A stretch of DNA of 64,000 nucleotides from Acanthochromis polyacanthus. Lineage: Eukaryota > Chordata > Actinopteri > Pomacentridae. The notes beneath the pieces were generated by a model, which worked only from the letters and a program-made list of their open reading frames with translations, searched no databases and had not been told where the DNA came from. Made by a program: the position numbers and the translations under genes. This document shows, piece after piece, positions 60,301 through 64,000 of the stretch (its first letter is position 1; every line of letters starts with the position of its first letter). The stretch is from assembly GCF_021347895.1 (NCBI RefSeq), contig NC_067120.1:11083361-11147360 (forward strand), given 5' to 3'.

Positions 60301-62211
60301 ATGCATGCGCCTTCTCATCATCTTTAGTGCTCCCACTATATTCGACAATAAACGCCAGGACCCGACTGGATTGACGGCCCTGCTGCAGTCCACAGACCTG
60401 GTCGGAGTGGTGCACACCCTGTATTGCATCCTGCTGCACAGCTTCTCGCCGGAGTCTGCTTCCCAGAGTCAGGAACCTTACGGCCCCGGGGTCATCCAGG
60501 TGGCTTTACAAGGCATCCGCTTCCTCAACAGTTTTGCCCTTCTTGACCTATCCGCCTTCCAGGTAATAATAATGCGACAAAAACAAAACTCTAAAAATAT
60601 TCTGTTTTCACAAATCCAAATTGTCACAGATTTTAGACATTTAGACATAGATTTTTATTTTTTATGTACTGTATGATGTTATTACACGATGCATATTTTA
60701 TAGAATGAAATTAACATTTTTTTTGGGAAGGATTACTTGATGCCTTAGCATGAGCTGGTGTCATTAACAGAAAGTTAAATTCTTATTGCAAACAGCAGGC
60801 TTTCATAAAAATTGCCCACAAATATTTAATTATCATCGCTGGATTTAATAAATCTGTATACATGATCAGATGAAAGGTAGTTCCTTTAAGAGCCATTAGA
60901 AGAGGAGTTGCTCCCTTCAGGACAAAGGTGACCCGTGGACATAAACACCGGTGCCCTTTGACCCCAGGTCATTTTTTGGGGTTGAATAGAGTCTGGTGGG
61001 TCAGCAGTTAGAATGGAACACGAGTGATTATCACTGTATGCAGGGCCATACATTACCCACCCGGCGGAGGAGAGGGCGACAGCTTCACTGTGCTAAGTCA
61101 CTGCATAGACTGAAAGCCACGAGAGCAAGCGAGAATGCTGTTAATTATTTTAATGCCTCGGGGTAATTACTTTGAAGCAGCTTCCTCTCACTGACCCGCC
61201 ACATTCAGGCAACTCAAAACAGCTGGATATGAAAGCATTTCACTGCCGGAGTTTTATGAACATTTTAAATAATCTTTCTTTTTTTGGCCAGGAGTTGTAA
61301 TCACCTTGTGTTTCGCATTACCTCACGGCAGCAGCTAATATGTATTTGCAGTGGATGGTTGATCAAAATTCAAGTCGTTAACTCGCCCCGCTGCCGCATC
61401 AGCTCCCAATAATGTGTTTAGAAGGGAATTTCAAAAGGGTCCAGTGCAGTATAAATTACTGGGCTTTGCAGTGGTTGCATTTTGGCAGAATGTGCTGCGA
61501 CAAATCAGCCATCCTTGAAAATCAATGTTAAGAAAATAAAAGTTCCCATTGAAACCAGAACTGCCTTTTTCCGTCTTTGCTTAGCAGTTTTCCTGCTTTC
61601 CTTCTCAAACTGCGAGTTCATTTTTATTTTTATTTTTTTTTCAGTCGTGTAACATTTTGCTTTTTTGTCTGCATTTTTTTATATGGTTCAGTGAGTTTAA
61701 GTGTGGAGTCCTGAAAACAGCATTTAGCTTCTCAGGTATTGTGTTTATAGATGTTAAAAAGCTAATACACCCAAACTTCCAGTGCAAATTGTAATGATCT
61801 TATGGTGCTCTGTCACACTGACATGTTTAATAAATACTGTCTGTGAGTTGCTCCTAGCATCTCATTTCTTAGGGGGATTGGGGTGTTTAATGGCTGGACC
61901 CCGTTTGATTTGCTTGTACGCTTACACCAAGTACATTCTCACCAGCAAAACATCTAACTTTCTGTTACTTTACATTCTTACTGTGTTGAGCTCAGTGTTA
62001 TCACAGTAAGGCTATTTATGCTTCTGATACACGCCAACCTGGATTGTCGGTGGTCTGTCAGTCTGTTCTAGGAGCCGAGGGATTGTCTCTAGCTTTCCGA
62101 CACATCGTCAGCTCCCTGCTCTGGTACTGTACCCAGCATTCCTCTGAAGAGCTGCTGCATGAAGTTATCATCTGTGTGGGATACTTTACTGTCAACCATC
62201 CTGACAACCAG
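8901..62211 (+). CDS. scaper: scaper, S-phase cyclin A-associated protein in the ER (28 coding exons, 3' end missing)
   Basis: SCAPER was described as an ER-associated cyclin A/CDK2-binding protein and later as the factor that recruits the CCR4-NOT deadenylase to TTC5-marked ribosomes in tubulin mRNA autoregulation; human mutations cause retinitis pigmentosa with intellectual disability. Twenty-eight exons join to 4128 nt, exactly 1376 codons, with no stop and consistent phases. Layout: basic Gly/Ser N-terminus 1-56; ASFQRSNSHDKV from 57; conserved N-terminal domain about 147-213 (RARYWAFLFDNL, then VRDFKALIDWIQLQEKLEKT); low-complexity Pro/Ala/Thr region 393-515; long Glu/Lys/Arg coiled coil about 516-860; C2H2 zinc finger C887, C890, H903, H909; C-terminal helical region from about 1000. 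The human protein is about 1400 residues, so a few 3' exons lie past the right edge. Start: first in-frame ATG after an in-frame TGA at 8883-8885. Confidence 0.95.
9341..9382 (+). repeat. (TA)n microsatellite
   Basis: About 21 uninterrupted TA units, preceded by TGTGCATGTG. Confidence 0.97.
9825..9832 (+). promoter_or_regulatory. TATA-like box of a possible alternative scaper promoter
   Basis: TAAATATA followed by GGGAGC, about 340 bp upstream of a short ATG segment that ends at a good donor (10172-10225). A start site about 30 bp downstream would fall near 9855-9862. This is motif-level inference only. Confidence 0.3.
10172..10225 (+). CDS. scaper: candidate alternative first coding exon of scaper
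   Basis: An ATG with A at -3 opens 18 codons (MSGVDKDEEPAYRLYFYS) that end exactly at a TCT|GTATGT donor in phase 0, the phase needed to join scaper exon 2 (GCC TCT TTC, ASFQRSNSHDK). The acidic/aromatic content differs from the basic exon 1 peptide. If used, it would give a SCAPER isoform with a different N-terminus from an internal promoter. Chance alone could give a short open segment before a GT. Confidence 0.4.
13366..13483 (+). CDS. scaper: scaper coding exon 2 (residues 57-96)
   Basis: Acceptor TTACAG. Encodes ASFQRSNSHDKVRKIVAEEG then RAARNLIAWSVPLENKEEE, almost identical to the start of human SCAPER. The donor GAAG|GTTGGT is weak; a second GT four bases on would shift the frame, so the first is used. 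Confidence 0.93.
13484..15758. other. scaper introns 2 and 3 (excluding exon 3)
   Basis: Introns of 933 and 1277 bp either side of exon 3. AT-rich; an open segment at 13956-14333 has no family resemblance and no splice logic, so it is not called. No mobile element recognised. Confidence 0.65.
14417..14481 (+). CDS. scaper: scaper coding exon 3 (residues 96-117)
   Basis: Acceptor TACATAG, donor CAG|GTTGGA. Encodes AKSKGNSRSQRINSGQQRNK plus KQ, corresponding to the GGKSKRTIQGTHKTTKQ region of human SCAPER, which is poorly conserved. Placed mainly by phase and splice sites. Confidence 0.82.
15759..15950 (+). CDS. scaper: scaper coding exon 4 (residues 118-181)
   Basis: Acceptor CTCTACAG, donor AAG|GTCAGT, 64 codons. 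Starts HAGVESKAGPLL, then KSPTKAKQLRKGDLRARYW and AFLFDNLCRAVDEIYVTCES; the second half is the start of the conserved SCAPER N-terminal domain. Confidence 0.95.
15951..18529. other. scaper intron 4
   Basis: A 2.6-kb intron. About 16640-17160 and 17460-17880 are locally GC-richer with clustered ATTA/TAATTA cores (see findings). A T21 run lies at 18093-18113. No coding or mobile element recognised. Confidence 0.65.
18530..18630 (+). CDS. scaper: scaper coding exon 5 (residues 182-215)
   Basis: Acceptor ATCTTTAG, donor AACAG|GTGATC. Encodes EVLMMLDNYVRDFKALIDWI and QLQEKLEKTDAQN, near-identical to human SCAPER. Flanked by a 433-bp intron on the right with nothing recognised. Confidence 0.95.
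19064..19180 (+). CDS. scaper: scaper coding exon 6 (residues 215-254)
   Basis: Acceptor TTCAG, donor TTTGG|GTAAGC. Encodes PTSLAWEVRKMSPGRHVMPS then PTADRLVPSPGARRALNFG; human reads PTSLAWEVKKMSPGRHVIPSP here. Confidence 0.94.
19181..19789. other. scaper intron 6
   Basis: 609 bp with no recognised element. Confidence 0.7.
19790..19917 (+). CDS. scaper: scaper coding exon 7 (residues 254-297)
   Basis: Acceptor TTTCACCAG, donor CCTG|GTAAGA. Encodes GPPPTLAGARLSYTGPSWAD and RVKCSQSIPSSNQLTTSPVE; the SWADRVK motif corresponds to SWADKVK in human. Confidence 0.92.
20013..20299 (+). CDS. scaper: scaper coding exon 8 (residues 297-392)
   Basis: Acceptor GTTTCCAG, donor GAG|GTACTA. Begins KKDAEGWETVQRGRTAKPRS, the conserved DAEGWETVQRGR motif; the remainder (Pro-rich, then acidic EPDSLEEVEHPENAHKIE) is variable and probably disordered. 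Confidence 0.93.
20300..20826. other. scaper intron 8
   Basis: 527 bp, T-rich before the acceptor; nothing else recognised. Confidence 0.7.
20827..21195 (+). CDS. scaper: scaper coding exon 9 (residues 393-515, low-complexity)
   Basis: Acceptor GGTGCAG, donor ACT|GTGAGT, 123 codons. The protein is low-complexity and rich in Pro, Ala, Thr and Val (QATATATTTVPPP, then VPIPVPVPALTLP), from short CCACAGCC- and CCCAGTC-type DNA repeats. It ends LESVLDPTELST, aligning with MDPSDISNS of human. The reading frame runs through the donor to a stop at 21271-21273, so a retained intron would give a truncated product. Confidence 0.88.
21196..22335. other. scaper intron 9
   Basis: 1140 bp, AT-rich. No gene or repeat recognised. 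Two in-frame acceptors 6 bases apart end it (TTCAG at 22329 and CCCAG at 22335). Confidence 0.7.
22336..22497 (+). CDS. scaper: scaper coding exon 10 (residues 516-569)
   Basis: Acceptor CCCAG, donor TCT|GTAAGA. Encodes SMAEVLAKKEELADRLEKAN and EEAIASAIAEEEQLTREIQA, nearly invariant with human; start of the long charged helical region. An alternative acceptor at 22329 would add Pro-Gln. Confidence 0.96.
22613..22679 (+). CDS. scaper: scaper coding exon 11 (residues 570-592)
   Basis: Acceptor GCCACAG, donor GACG|GTATGG. Encodes AGIGNGGCGVNIDWSDMLAD plus YD; human has SMDWNDVLADYEA at this place. Confidence 0.92.
22773..22890 (+). CDS. scaper: scaper coding exon 12 (residues 592-631)
   Basis: Acceptor CCATTAG, donor AAAAG|GTGCAA. 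Encodes REPWRQSTSWGDIVEEEPAR and PPGHGIHMHEKLSSPSRK, an almost unchanged stretch of SCAPER. Confidence 0.96.
22891..23235. other. scaper intron 12
   Basis: 345 bp; nothing recognised beyond splice sites. Confidence 0.7.
23236..23347 (+). CDS. scaper: scaper coding exon 13 (residues 631-668)
   Basis: Acceptor TTGACAG, donor AGG|GTGAGT. Encodes TIAESKKKHEEKQLKAQQLR and DKLREEKTLKLQKLLER, coiled-coil heptad-like sequence conserved with human. Confidence 0.96.
23348..23783. other. scaper intron 13
   Basis: 436 bp; no element recognised. Confidence 0.7.
23784..23924 (+). CDS. scaper: scaper coding exon 14 (residues 669-715)
   Basis: Acceptor TTCTGCAG, donor AAG|GTAGAG, phase 0. Encodes EKDVRKWKEELLEQRRRMME then EKLLHAEFKRELQLQAIVKK, matching the human coiled coil with few changes. 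Confidence 0.96.
24067..24222 (+). CDS. scaper: scaper coding exon 15 (residues 716-767)
   Basis: Acceptor CTGTACAG, donor CAG|GTGAGA. Encodes VNEIAFINTLEAQNKRHDAL, then LSEYEQRLNELQEERQRRQE and EKQARDEAVQ. Highly conserved coiled coil. Confidence 0.96.
24321..24463 (+). CDS. scaper: scaper coding exon 16 (residues 768-815)
   Basis: Acceptor TTCTGTAG, donor CCAG|GTTTGT. Encodes ERKRVLEAERQARLEELLIR and RKEHEARIEQQRQEKEKARE; Arg/Glu/Lys coiled coil matching human. Confidence 0.96.
24651..24952. mobile_element. hAT-like MITE with duplicated left terminus
   Basis: Left end CAGGGATG at 24651 and right end, reverse-complemented, TAGGGATGGGATCGGC form short inverted termini of hAT type. Flanks TTATTA (left) and TATTATTA (right) suggest an imperfect 8-bp target duplication. 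A second CAGGGATGGGAAT at 24697 repeats the left terminus. Inside lie two perfect tandem copies of a 29-bp unit (24774-24802 and 24803-24831), a CpG-rich GCCGCCGCCG segment and a long C run ending at 24909. The CpG-rich sequence contrasts sharply with the AT-rich intron. No transposase frame. Confidence 0.6.
24774..24831 (+). repeat. 29-bp unit in perfect tandem duplication
   Basis: Two identical copies, each beginning ATGGTAACGACGTTAACG and ending GCTTGTTA, abut at 24802/24803. The unit itself holds AACGACGTTAACG, giving locally palindromic GTTAAC cores. Confidence 0.95.
25510..25591 (+). CDS. scaper: scaper coding exon 17 (residues 815-842)
   Basis: Encodes DREERLAALSAAQQEAMEEL and QKKIQMK, matching human. 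The acceptor ATCTGAAG has a weak pyrimidine tract, but phase and homology fix it; donor AAG|GTAAGT. Confidence 0.94.
25686..25838 (+). CDS. scaper: scaper coding exon 18 (residues 843-893, zinc-finger cysteines)
   Basis: Acceptor CTTCAG, donor GTG|GTATGT. Encodes HDESSRRHMEQIEQRKEKAA, then TDYAPKLTPYERKKQCSLCG and VV. C887 and C890 are the cysteine pair of the C2H2 finger; the histidine pair is in exon 19. Confidence 0.96.
25839..27025. other. scaper intron 18
   Basis: 1187 bp splitting the zinc finger between its Cys and His pairs. The central 26150-26560 part is less AT-rich and open in places on both strands, but no splice-supported exon or known repeat was identified. Confidence 0.65.
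27026..27133 (+). CDS. scaper: scaper coding exon 19 (residues 894-929, zinc-finger histidines)
   Basis: Acceptor TTTGCAG, donor GTG|GTGCGT. Encodes ITSEVHLFSHTKGKRHQQAV and RDSSSIQGRELSDEEV. H903 and H909 complete a C-x2-C-x12-H-x5-H matrin/U1-like finger with exon 18. Confidence 0.96.
27134..31544. other. scaper intron 19
   Basis: 4.4 kb. No mobile element or coding segment recognised. About 28540-28730 and 30500-30860 are more balanced in composition than their flanks and could be non-coding conserved sequence. Confidence 0.6.
31545..31681 (+). CDS. scaper: scaper coding exon 20 (residues 930-975)
   Basis: Acceptor ATTCTAG, donor TCCAG|GTAAGA. Encodes EHLSLKKYIVDILTDSSVSS, then KDGEERQKARKKAKKLRARM; a Lys/Arg-rich helix matching DGEERQKNKKKAKKIKARM in human. 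Confidence 0.95.
32700..32885 (+). mobile_element. diverged tRNA-derived SINE
   Basis: AAGTAGAGCAGGTCTTCTAT, GGTGTGTGGTTCAATCTCC (B-box-like GGTTCAATC near 32750), a GAGGAAGTGTTCGAGGCTTA body, GTGTGTGCATGGGTGAATGA and TTTGGAAAGTGCTATA follow the order of a common teleost tRNA-derived SINE (tRNA head, AAGTGTCCTTGAGCAAG-like body, GTGAATG, CTTTGGATAAAGCGCTATA-like tail). Diverged; ends approximate. Confidence 0.72.
33325..33450 (+). repeat. fragment of a common teleost dispersed repeat
   Basis: Contains ACAGATGCTTTTATCCAAAG then CGACCAACATCTGAGAGTAG and ATACAACACGAGCAAGGAGG, a segment that recurs widely in fish genomes (AGACGCTTTTATCCAAAGCG). The family name is not asserted; the extent is approximate. 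Confidence 0.6.
36491..36556 (+). CDS. scaper: scaper coding exon 21 (residues 975-997)
   Basis: Acceptor CTCTACAG, donor CTAA|GTAAGT. Encodes AKEYETSMEAKIQVPDSPYK plus A; human has AKEYESLMETKNSGSDSPYK. A 66-nt exon recognised by homology. Confidence 0.93.
36557..37167. other. scaper intron 21
   Basis: 611 bp, strongly AT-rich; nothing else seen. Confidence 0.7.
37168..37294 (+). CDS. scaper: scaper coding exon 22 (residues 997-1039)
   Basis: Acceptor TGCTCAG, donor CAG|GTAGAA. Encodes LQRLVKDLLKQLQGQDSGQW and ANNKASGLDRTLGEISRILE, nearly identical to human; beginning of the C-terminal helical region. Confidence 0.95.
39758..39942 (-). other. candidate antisense exon in a CpG-rich block
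   Basis: On the minus strand a TTTCTATCTAG acceptor is followed by an open frame starting SSELHDSSDEEYVPDDPTSS and ending RKRPAVSWPDKPWD, where a G|GTAACT donor occurs just before an in-frame TAA (39756-39754). The sequence turns from acidic to Arg/Gly/Lys-rich, as in N-terminal tails of some transposase-derived or nuclear proteins. The surrounding 39530-39960 is dense in CpG, unlike the intron. I cannot name the family. The opposite strand is also open (39613-39939), so the coding strand is not proven. Confidence 0.35.
41925..42395 (+). repeat. dispersed teleost repeat with internal duplicated segments
   Basis: Landmarks: GTGTTAGCATACTAACATTT, TTGACCTGGTGACATTAGTA, TGCCAAAATTCACAGCAATC, GTGGCTCTGGAGGAAAAGTC, AGTGGATCACAAAAGCAGG and GGGGAACATGAATGTCCACA. 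These match a very common percomorph repeat in which the block 'GATGAAAAGTCAGGGGATCACCAAAG ... AACATGAATGTCTGTAC ... TTTCATGGCAATCC' occurs in related tandem copies. The copy is interrupted by T24 (42296-42319) and C12 (42361-42372) runs. Family name not asserted. Confidence 0.65.
42924..43314. mobile_element. Tc1/mariner-type MITE, 391 bp
   Basis: Perfect 26-bp terminal inverted repeats, each starting CAGCCATGGCCATAAGTTTG, lie at 42924-42949 and 43289-43314. The element is flanked by TA on both sides (42922-42923, 43315-43316), the target-site duplication of Tc1/mariner transposons. The interior is AT-rich and non-coding, so it is a non-autonomous copy. Confidence 0.92.
46578..46693 (+). CDS. 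scaper: scaper coding exon 23 (residues 1040-1078)
   Basis: Acceptor CTCGACAG, donor TCAA|GTGAGT. Encodes NNADQVAFQVGGGLSALEQI then LQVITAASTPTAVPRIPL; human has NVADQIAFQAAGGLTALEHI. Confidence 0.94.
46694..54532. other. scaper intron 23
   Basis: 7.8 kb. Holds a (TAA/TTA)n simple repeat at 48361-48390, an A run at 49638-49658, a T/C tract at 52625-52649 and two segments with clustered homeodomain-type sites or balanced composition (about 49000-49450 and 53640-54130). An antisense open stretch at about 52757-53637 is discussed in findings. No mobile element with clear ends was recognised. Confidence 0.6.
48361..48390 (+). repeat. (TAA)n/(TTA)n simple repeat
   Basis: TTAATAATAATAA followed by TTATTATTATTATT: a short self-complementary trinucleotide run. 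Confidence 0.85.
54533..54656 (+). CDS. scaper: scaper coding exon 24 (residues 1078-1119)
   Basis: Acceptor CTGTTAG, donor ACA|GTAAGT. Encodes SLCAAVNIYYLACSCCALNC and SYVLFSNKIVLLMDLLLHQL; cysteine-rich as in human (LCNAINVYNLTCNNCSENC). Confidence 0.94.
54657..56293. other. scaper intron 24
   Basis: 1.6 kb. An ATG-initiated 138-codon open frame at 55028-55444 has no recognised domain and no splice context; it is discussed in findings and not called as a gene. Otherwise unremarkable. Confidence 0.65.
56294..56523 (+). CDS. scaper: scaper coding exon 25 (residues 1120-1196)
   Basis: Acceptor TTTTAATAG, donor ATCAG|GTATTT. Begins LYVPDEDKSIFGRSVNKQVF then EGLTTGLLQTIATILGSLSP; the second half (Ser/Thr-rich, about SPDTKVKSSATESF) is variable and ends NTRTQDLI, matching NNRVQDLI in human. 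Confidence 0.94.
56524..58131. other. scaper intron 25
   Basis: 1.6 kb. Balanced composition in places (56830-57140); no element recognised. Confidence 0.65.
58132..58287 (+). CDS. scaper: scaper coding exon 26 (residues 1196-1248)
   Basis: Acceptor ACTCTAG, donor GACG|GTGAGC. Encodes YVVNMGLIDKLYGCFLSVQG then FLQQASALLHSICKLCFVVT; human has YVVNMGLIDKLCACFLSVQG. Confidence 0.95.
58288..60327. other. scaper intron 26
   Basis: 2.0 kb. The 58400-58730 part is GC-richer than average; no coding or mobile element recognised. Confidence 0.65.
60328..60562 (+). CDS. scaper: scaper coding exon 27 (residues 1248-1326)
   Basis: Acceptor TCTTTAG, donor CAG|GTAATA. Encodes APTIFDNKRQDPTGLTALLQ, STDLVGVVHTLYCILLHSFS, and ends SFALLDLSAFQ; human has FDNNRQDPTGLTAALQATDL. 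Confidence 0.95.
60563..62061. other. scaper intron 27
   Basis: 1.5 kb. The 60900-61520 part is less AT-rich, with two TAATTA cores at 61142-61147 and 61164-61169 (see findings). Nothing else recognised. Confidence 0.65.
62062..62211 (+). CDS. scaper: scaper coding exon 28 (residues 1327-1376)
   Basis: Acceptor CTGTCAG, donor CAG|GTAAAC, 50 codons in phase 0. Encodes SVLGAEGLSLAFRHIVSSLL and ends HEVIICVGYFTVNHPDNQ, nearly the human sequence. This is the last scaper exon visible. Confidence 0.95.
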
Positions 62212-64000
62212 GTAAACCAGCTTAAATCTACACTGGCACCACAAGTAATTATATTGTATTTTCAGTTTAACGAAACTAAACTACCATAAAGATATCTGTT
62301 TTTAGTCACCATAAATAATGTTAGTAATTTTAGTTAAATGTTTAAACATTTCATATATAAGATTTAAATAATTCTATAAAGTCTAAAAGGCACTTGTGAA
62401 AAGAAACTGATATTACTCCTTATTGTTCTAGTGAATGTGCATTTTTATTGATAAATCTGTACGTGATTTTCTCATTTAGTTTTGTCAGTCAATCAACAGC
62501 TTTAACACTGACATATATTGTACTTTGGTAAACTAAATGTTTCCCAGACCTTCGTAAAATGGGCATGAAATGAGTCAGAGTATTCAGCCTTTTTTCTGGG
62601 AAAGTATTAAAGCAAGCAATTAACTATCAAAATATTTGCTGATTAGCCTAATAAAAAAAACTCAGTTAATCTACTTAGTATTTCAACTCTACTTAATACA
62701 GTTAGTCAGCTACAGAAATTGTAATAGATTTTCTGTCATCTGTCTGCTAATTGTTTAATTACATTCAATGCTTTTGCTTGTGTAAAGCTGTCTATTGAGT
62801 CAGAAGAGCCCGGTAATATCATCTTATTGTTCTTCTCATGCATTATTTGTCAGAAAAAGGGTGTAGTTTTGTAGTCGTAACAAAAAGCACCTGTTAAAAG
62901 ATTCATGCCTTGGCACCTTCCTGCTTTTGGTCTGTGTGTCGTTTATTGTTCCACAGAGTGAGCCATTGTTCCCTCCTGGTAGAGTAGCGCGGCGTGCTGG
63001 CCACGGTGTTACAACTACTTAGGGGGCTCTATGGAAGTGAGCAGGATGTGATGAAGCAGACCTGGCTGCTGTGTAATTGGCTGTCATGCATGGTCCGTCT
63101 ACCGGGCCCCTGATTAGCCATGCTACAGTTGGCTGGGCTTTGATTAAGCTAAGCCTGTCCCACATGGGCAGCAGCCACAGCTTCAGCCTCTGATATGTCA
63201 TTTATGCCCCCACAATCGCAGTCAGCGCCCATCACAACAGTTTATAGGCTGATTACTGATTCTAATTTGCCAATTTTTTTTATTTCTGGTTAAAACGTGC
63301 CTCCTCCTGTCTGTGCCACTTTAGCCATCCTCTCTGCTATGATCCAATCTAATTATTCTGATGTACAGAATTAGCATTTGTTGGTCATTGTAGATCCAAT
63401 TTGCATATTATATTGAATAATTGAATAAGGACTGATGATTAAATTAAGCATGTGACAGACTATTCATCTTTGTATGCCCACAGTAACATTAACAGGGCGG
63501 CTGTGCTCTGTATTTTGTAAAAATAACATTTGTATGTTGCTAATTTAATGCAAAATCTGTCATTCTTTCACATTGTGGGTATTGCCAGTAAGAAAATTTT
63601 GAGAGAAAGCCAAAAAAAATCATCTTACCTTGCGTTTTGGTATGAAAAAAAAAAACATATTGGAGTATAGATTGTCAGGAAATAAGATCCCACACAACCG
63701 TCACACAGAGTTGATCTTTGCCAGTGGTCCAGTTCCTGGAATGCGTCCATTCACTTCTGCACCAAGATGGATGGCGTTAAGGAGAATATTTAGAGCAGCT
63801 TGAGCTTTTCTCAAGCTAATGTAAGCATTGGCAGAACACAAAAGCGGCCCGATCCGGGGCCTGTGCGGTCGCATAGACTGCTGATTCACTGTCGGCACAC
63901 CAGCTTTTGTTTATATATATGCTCTAGAAATAAAGCTGCTCATAAAAAGCAGAACTTTGAAGCGGCACTATACATAGTGATGTATTCCCTCTGCTCTAGA
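62212..64000. other. scaper intron 28 (continues past the window)
   Basis: 1.8 kb without an exon matching the expected next block (human VIVQSGRHPTVLQKLCQLPF). Segments 62990-63240 and 63700-63900 are GC-richer than their flanks. No mobile element recognised. Confidence 0.65.

Noticed and set aside
1..64000. CRISPR array, bacterial operon, viral genome or toxin cassette
   Set aside because: No regularly spaced repeats, ribosome-binding-site-linked gene strings or viral replication/structural frames; all long homology is to spliced vertebrate genes.

Overview
This is vertebrate nuclear DNA. The genes have short coding exons with GT-AG introns, introns are long and AT-rich, and the interspersed repeats (tRNA-derived SINEs, a Tc1/mariner-type MITE, a hAT-like MITE) are of kinds common in teleost fishes. 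The SINE types point to a percomorph teleost; the species cannot be named from the sequence. No bacterial operon, CRISPR array, rRNA or bona fide tRNA gene was seen.

Three protein-coding genes are resolved to exon level by reading splice sites and matching remembered vertebrate family sequences. Positions 248-2501 (minus) hold the 5' seven coding exons of pstpip1 (172 residues, part of the F-BAR domain); the gene runs off the left edge. Positions 3209-6342 (minus) hold a complete rcn2 (reticulocalbin-2, 7 coding exons, 310 residues, six EF-hand loops, C-terminal HDEL). Positions 8901-62211 (plus) hold 28 coding exons of scaper (1376 residues in one continuous frame across every junction); its last exons lie beyond the right edge. 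PSTPIP1, RCN2 and SCAPER are neighbours in the same relative orientations in human, so this is conserved microsynteny, with rcn2 and scaper head to head.

The rcn2-scaper interval (6343-8900) holds a SINE with intact target-site duplications and, next to scaper exon 1, a TATA-less GC/CCAAT promoter with four GTCCCGCC motifs spaced near multiples of the helical repeat. Scaper intron 1 holds a candidate second promoter and alternative first exon (TATA-like box near 9825, short coding segment 10172-10225) that would splice in frame to exon 2. Scaper exons are compact from exon 2 to exon 19 (13.4-27.1 kb), then separated by introns of up to 9.3 kb that carry most of the transposon-derived sequence and several AT-core homeodomain-site clusters that look like non-coding regulatory candidates.

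The clearest unexplained item is a CpG-rich block at about 39530-40300 inside scaper intron 22 with an antisense open segment bounded by a good acceptor and donor. The genes do not form one pathway: pstpip1 is a membrane-curvature/cytoskeletal adaptor, rcn2 an ER-lumen calcium-binding protein, and scaper an ER/cytosolic cyclin A- and CCR4-NOT-associated protein. Family identities rest on recalled family sequence, not on a database search.
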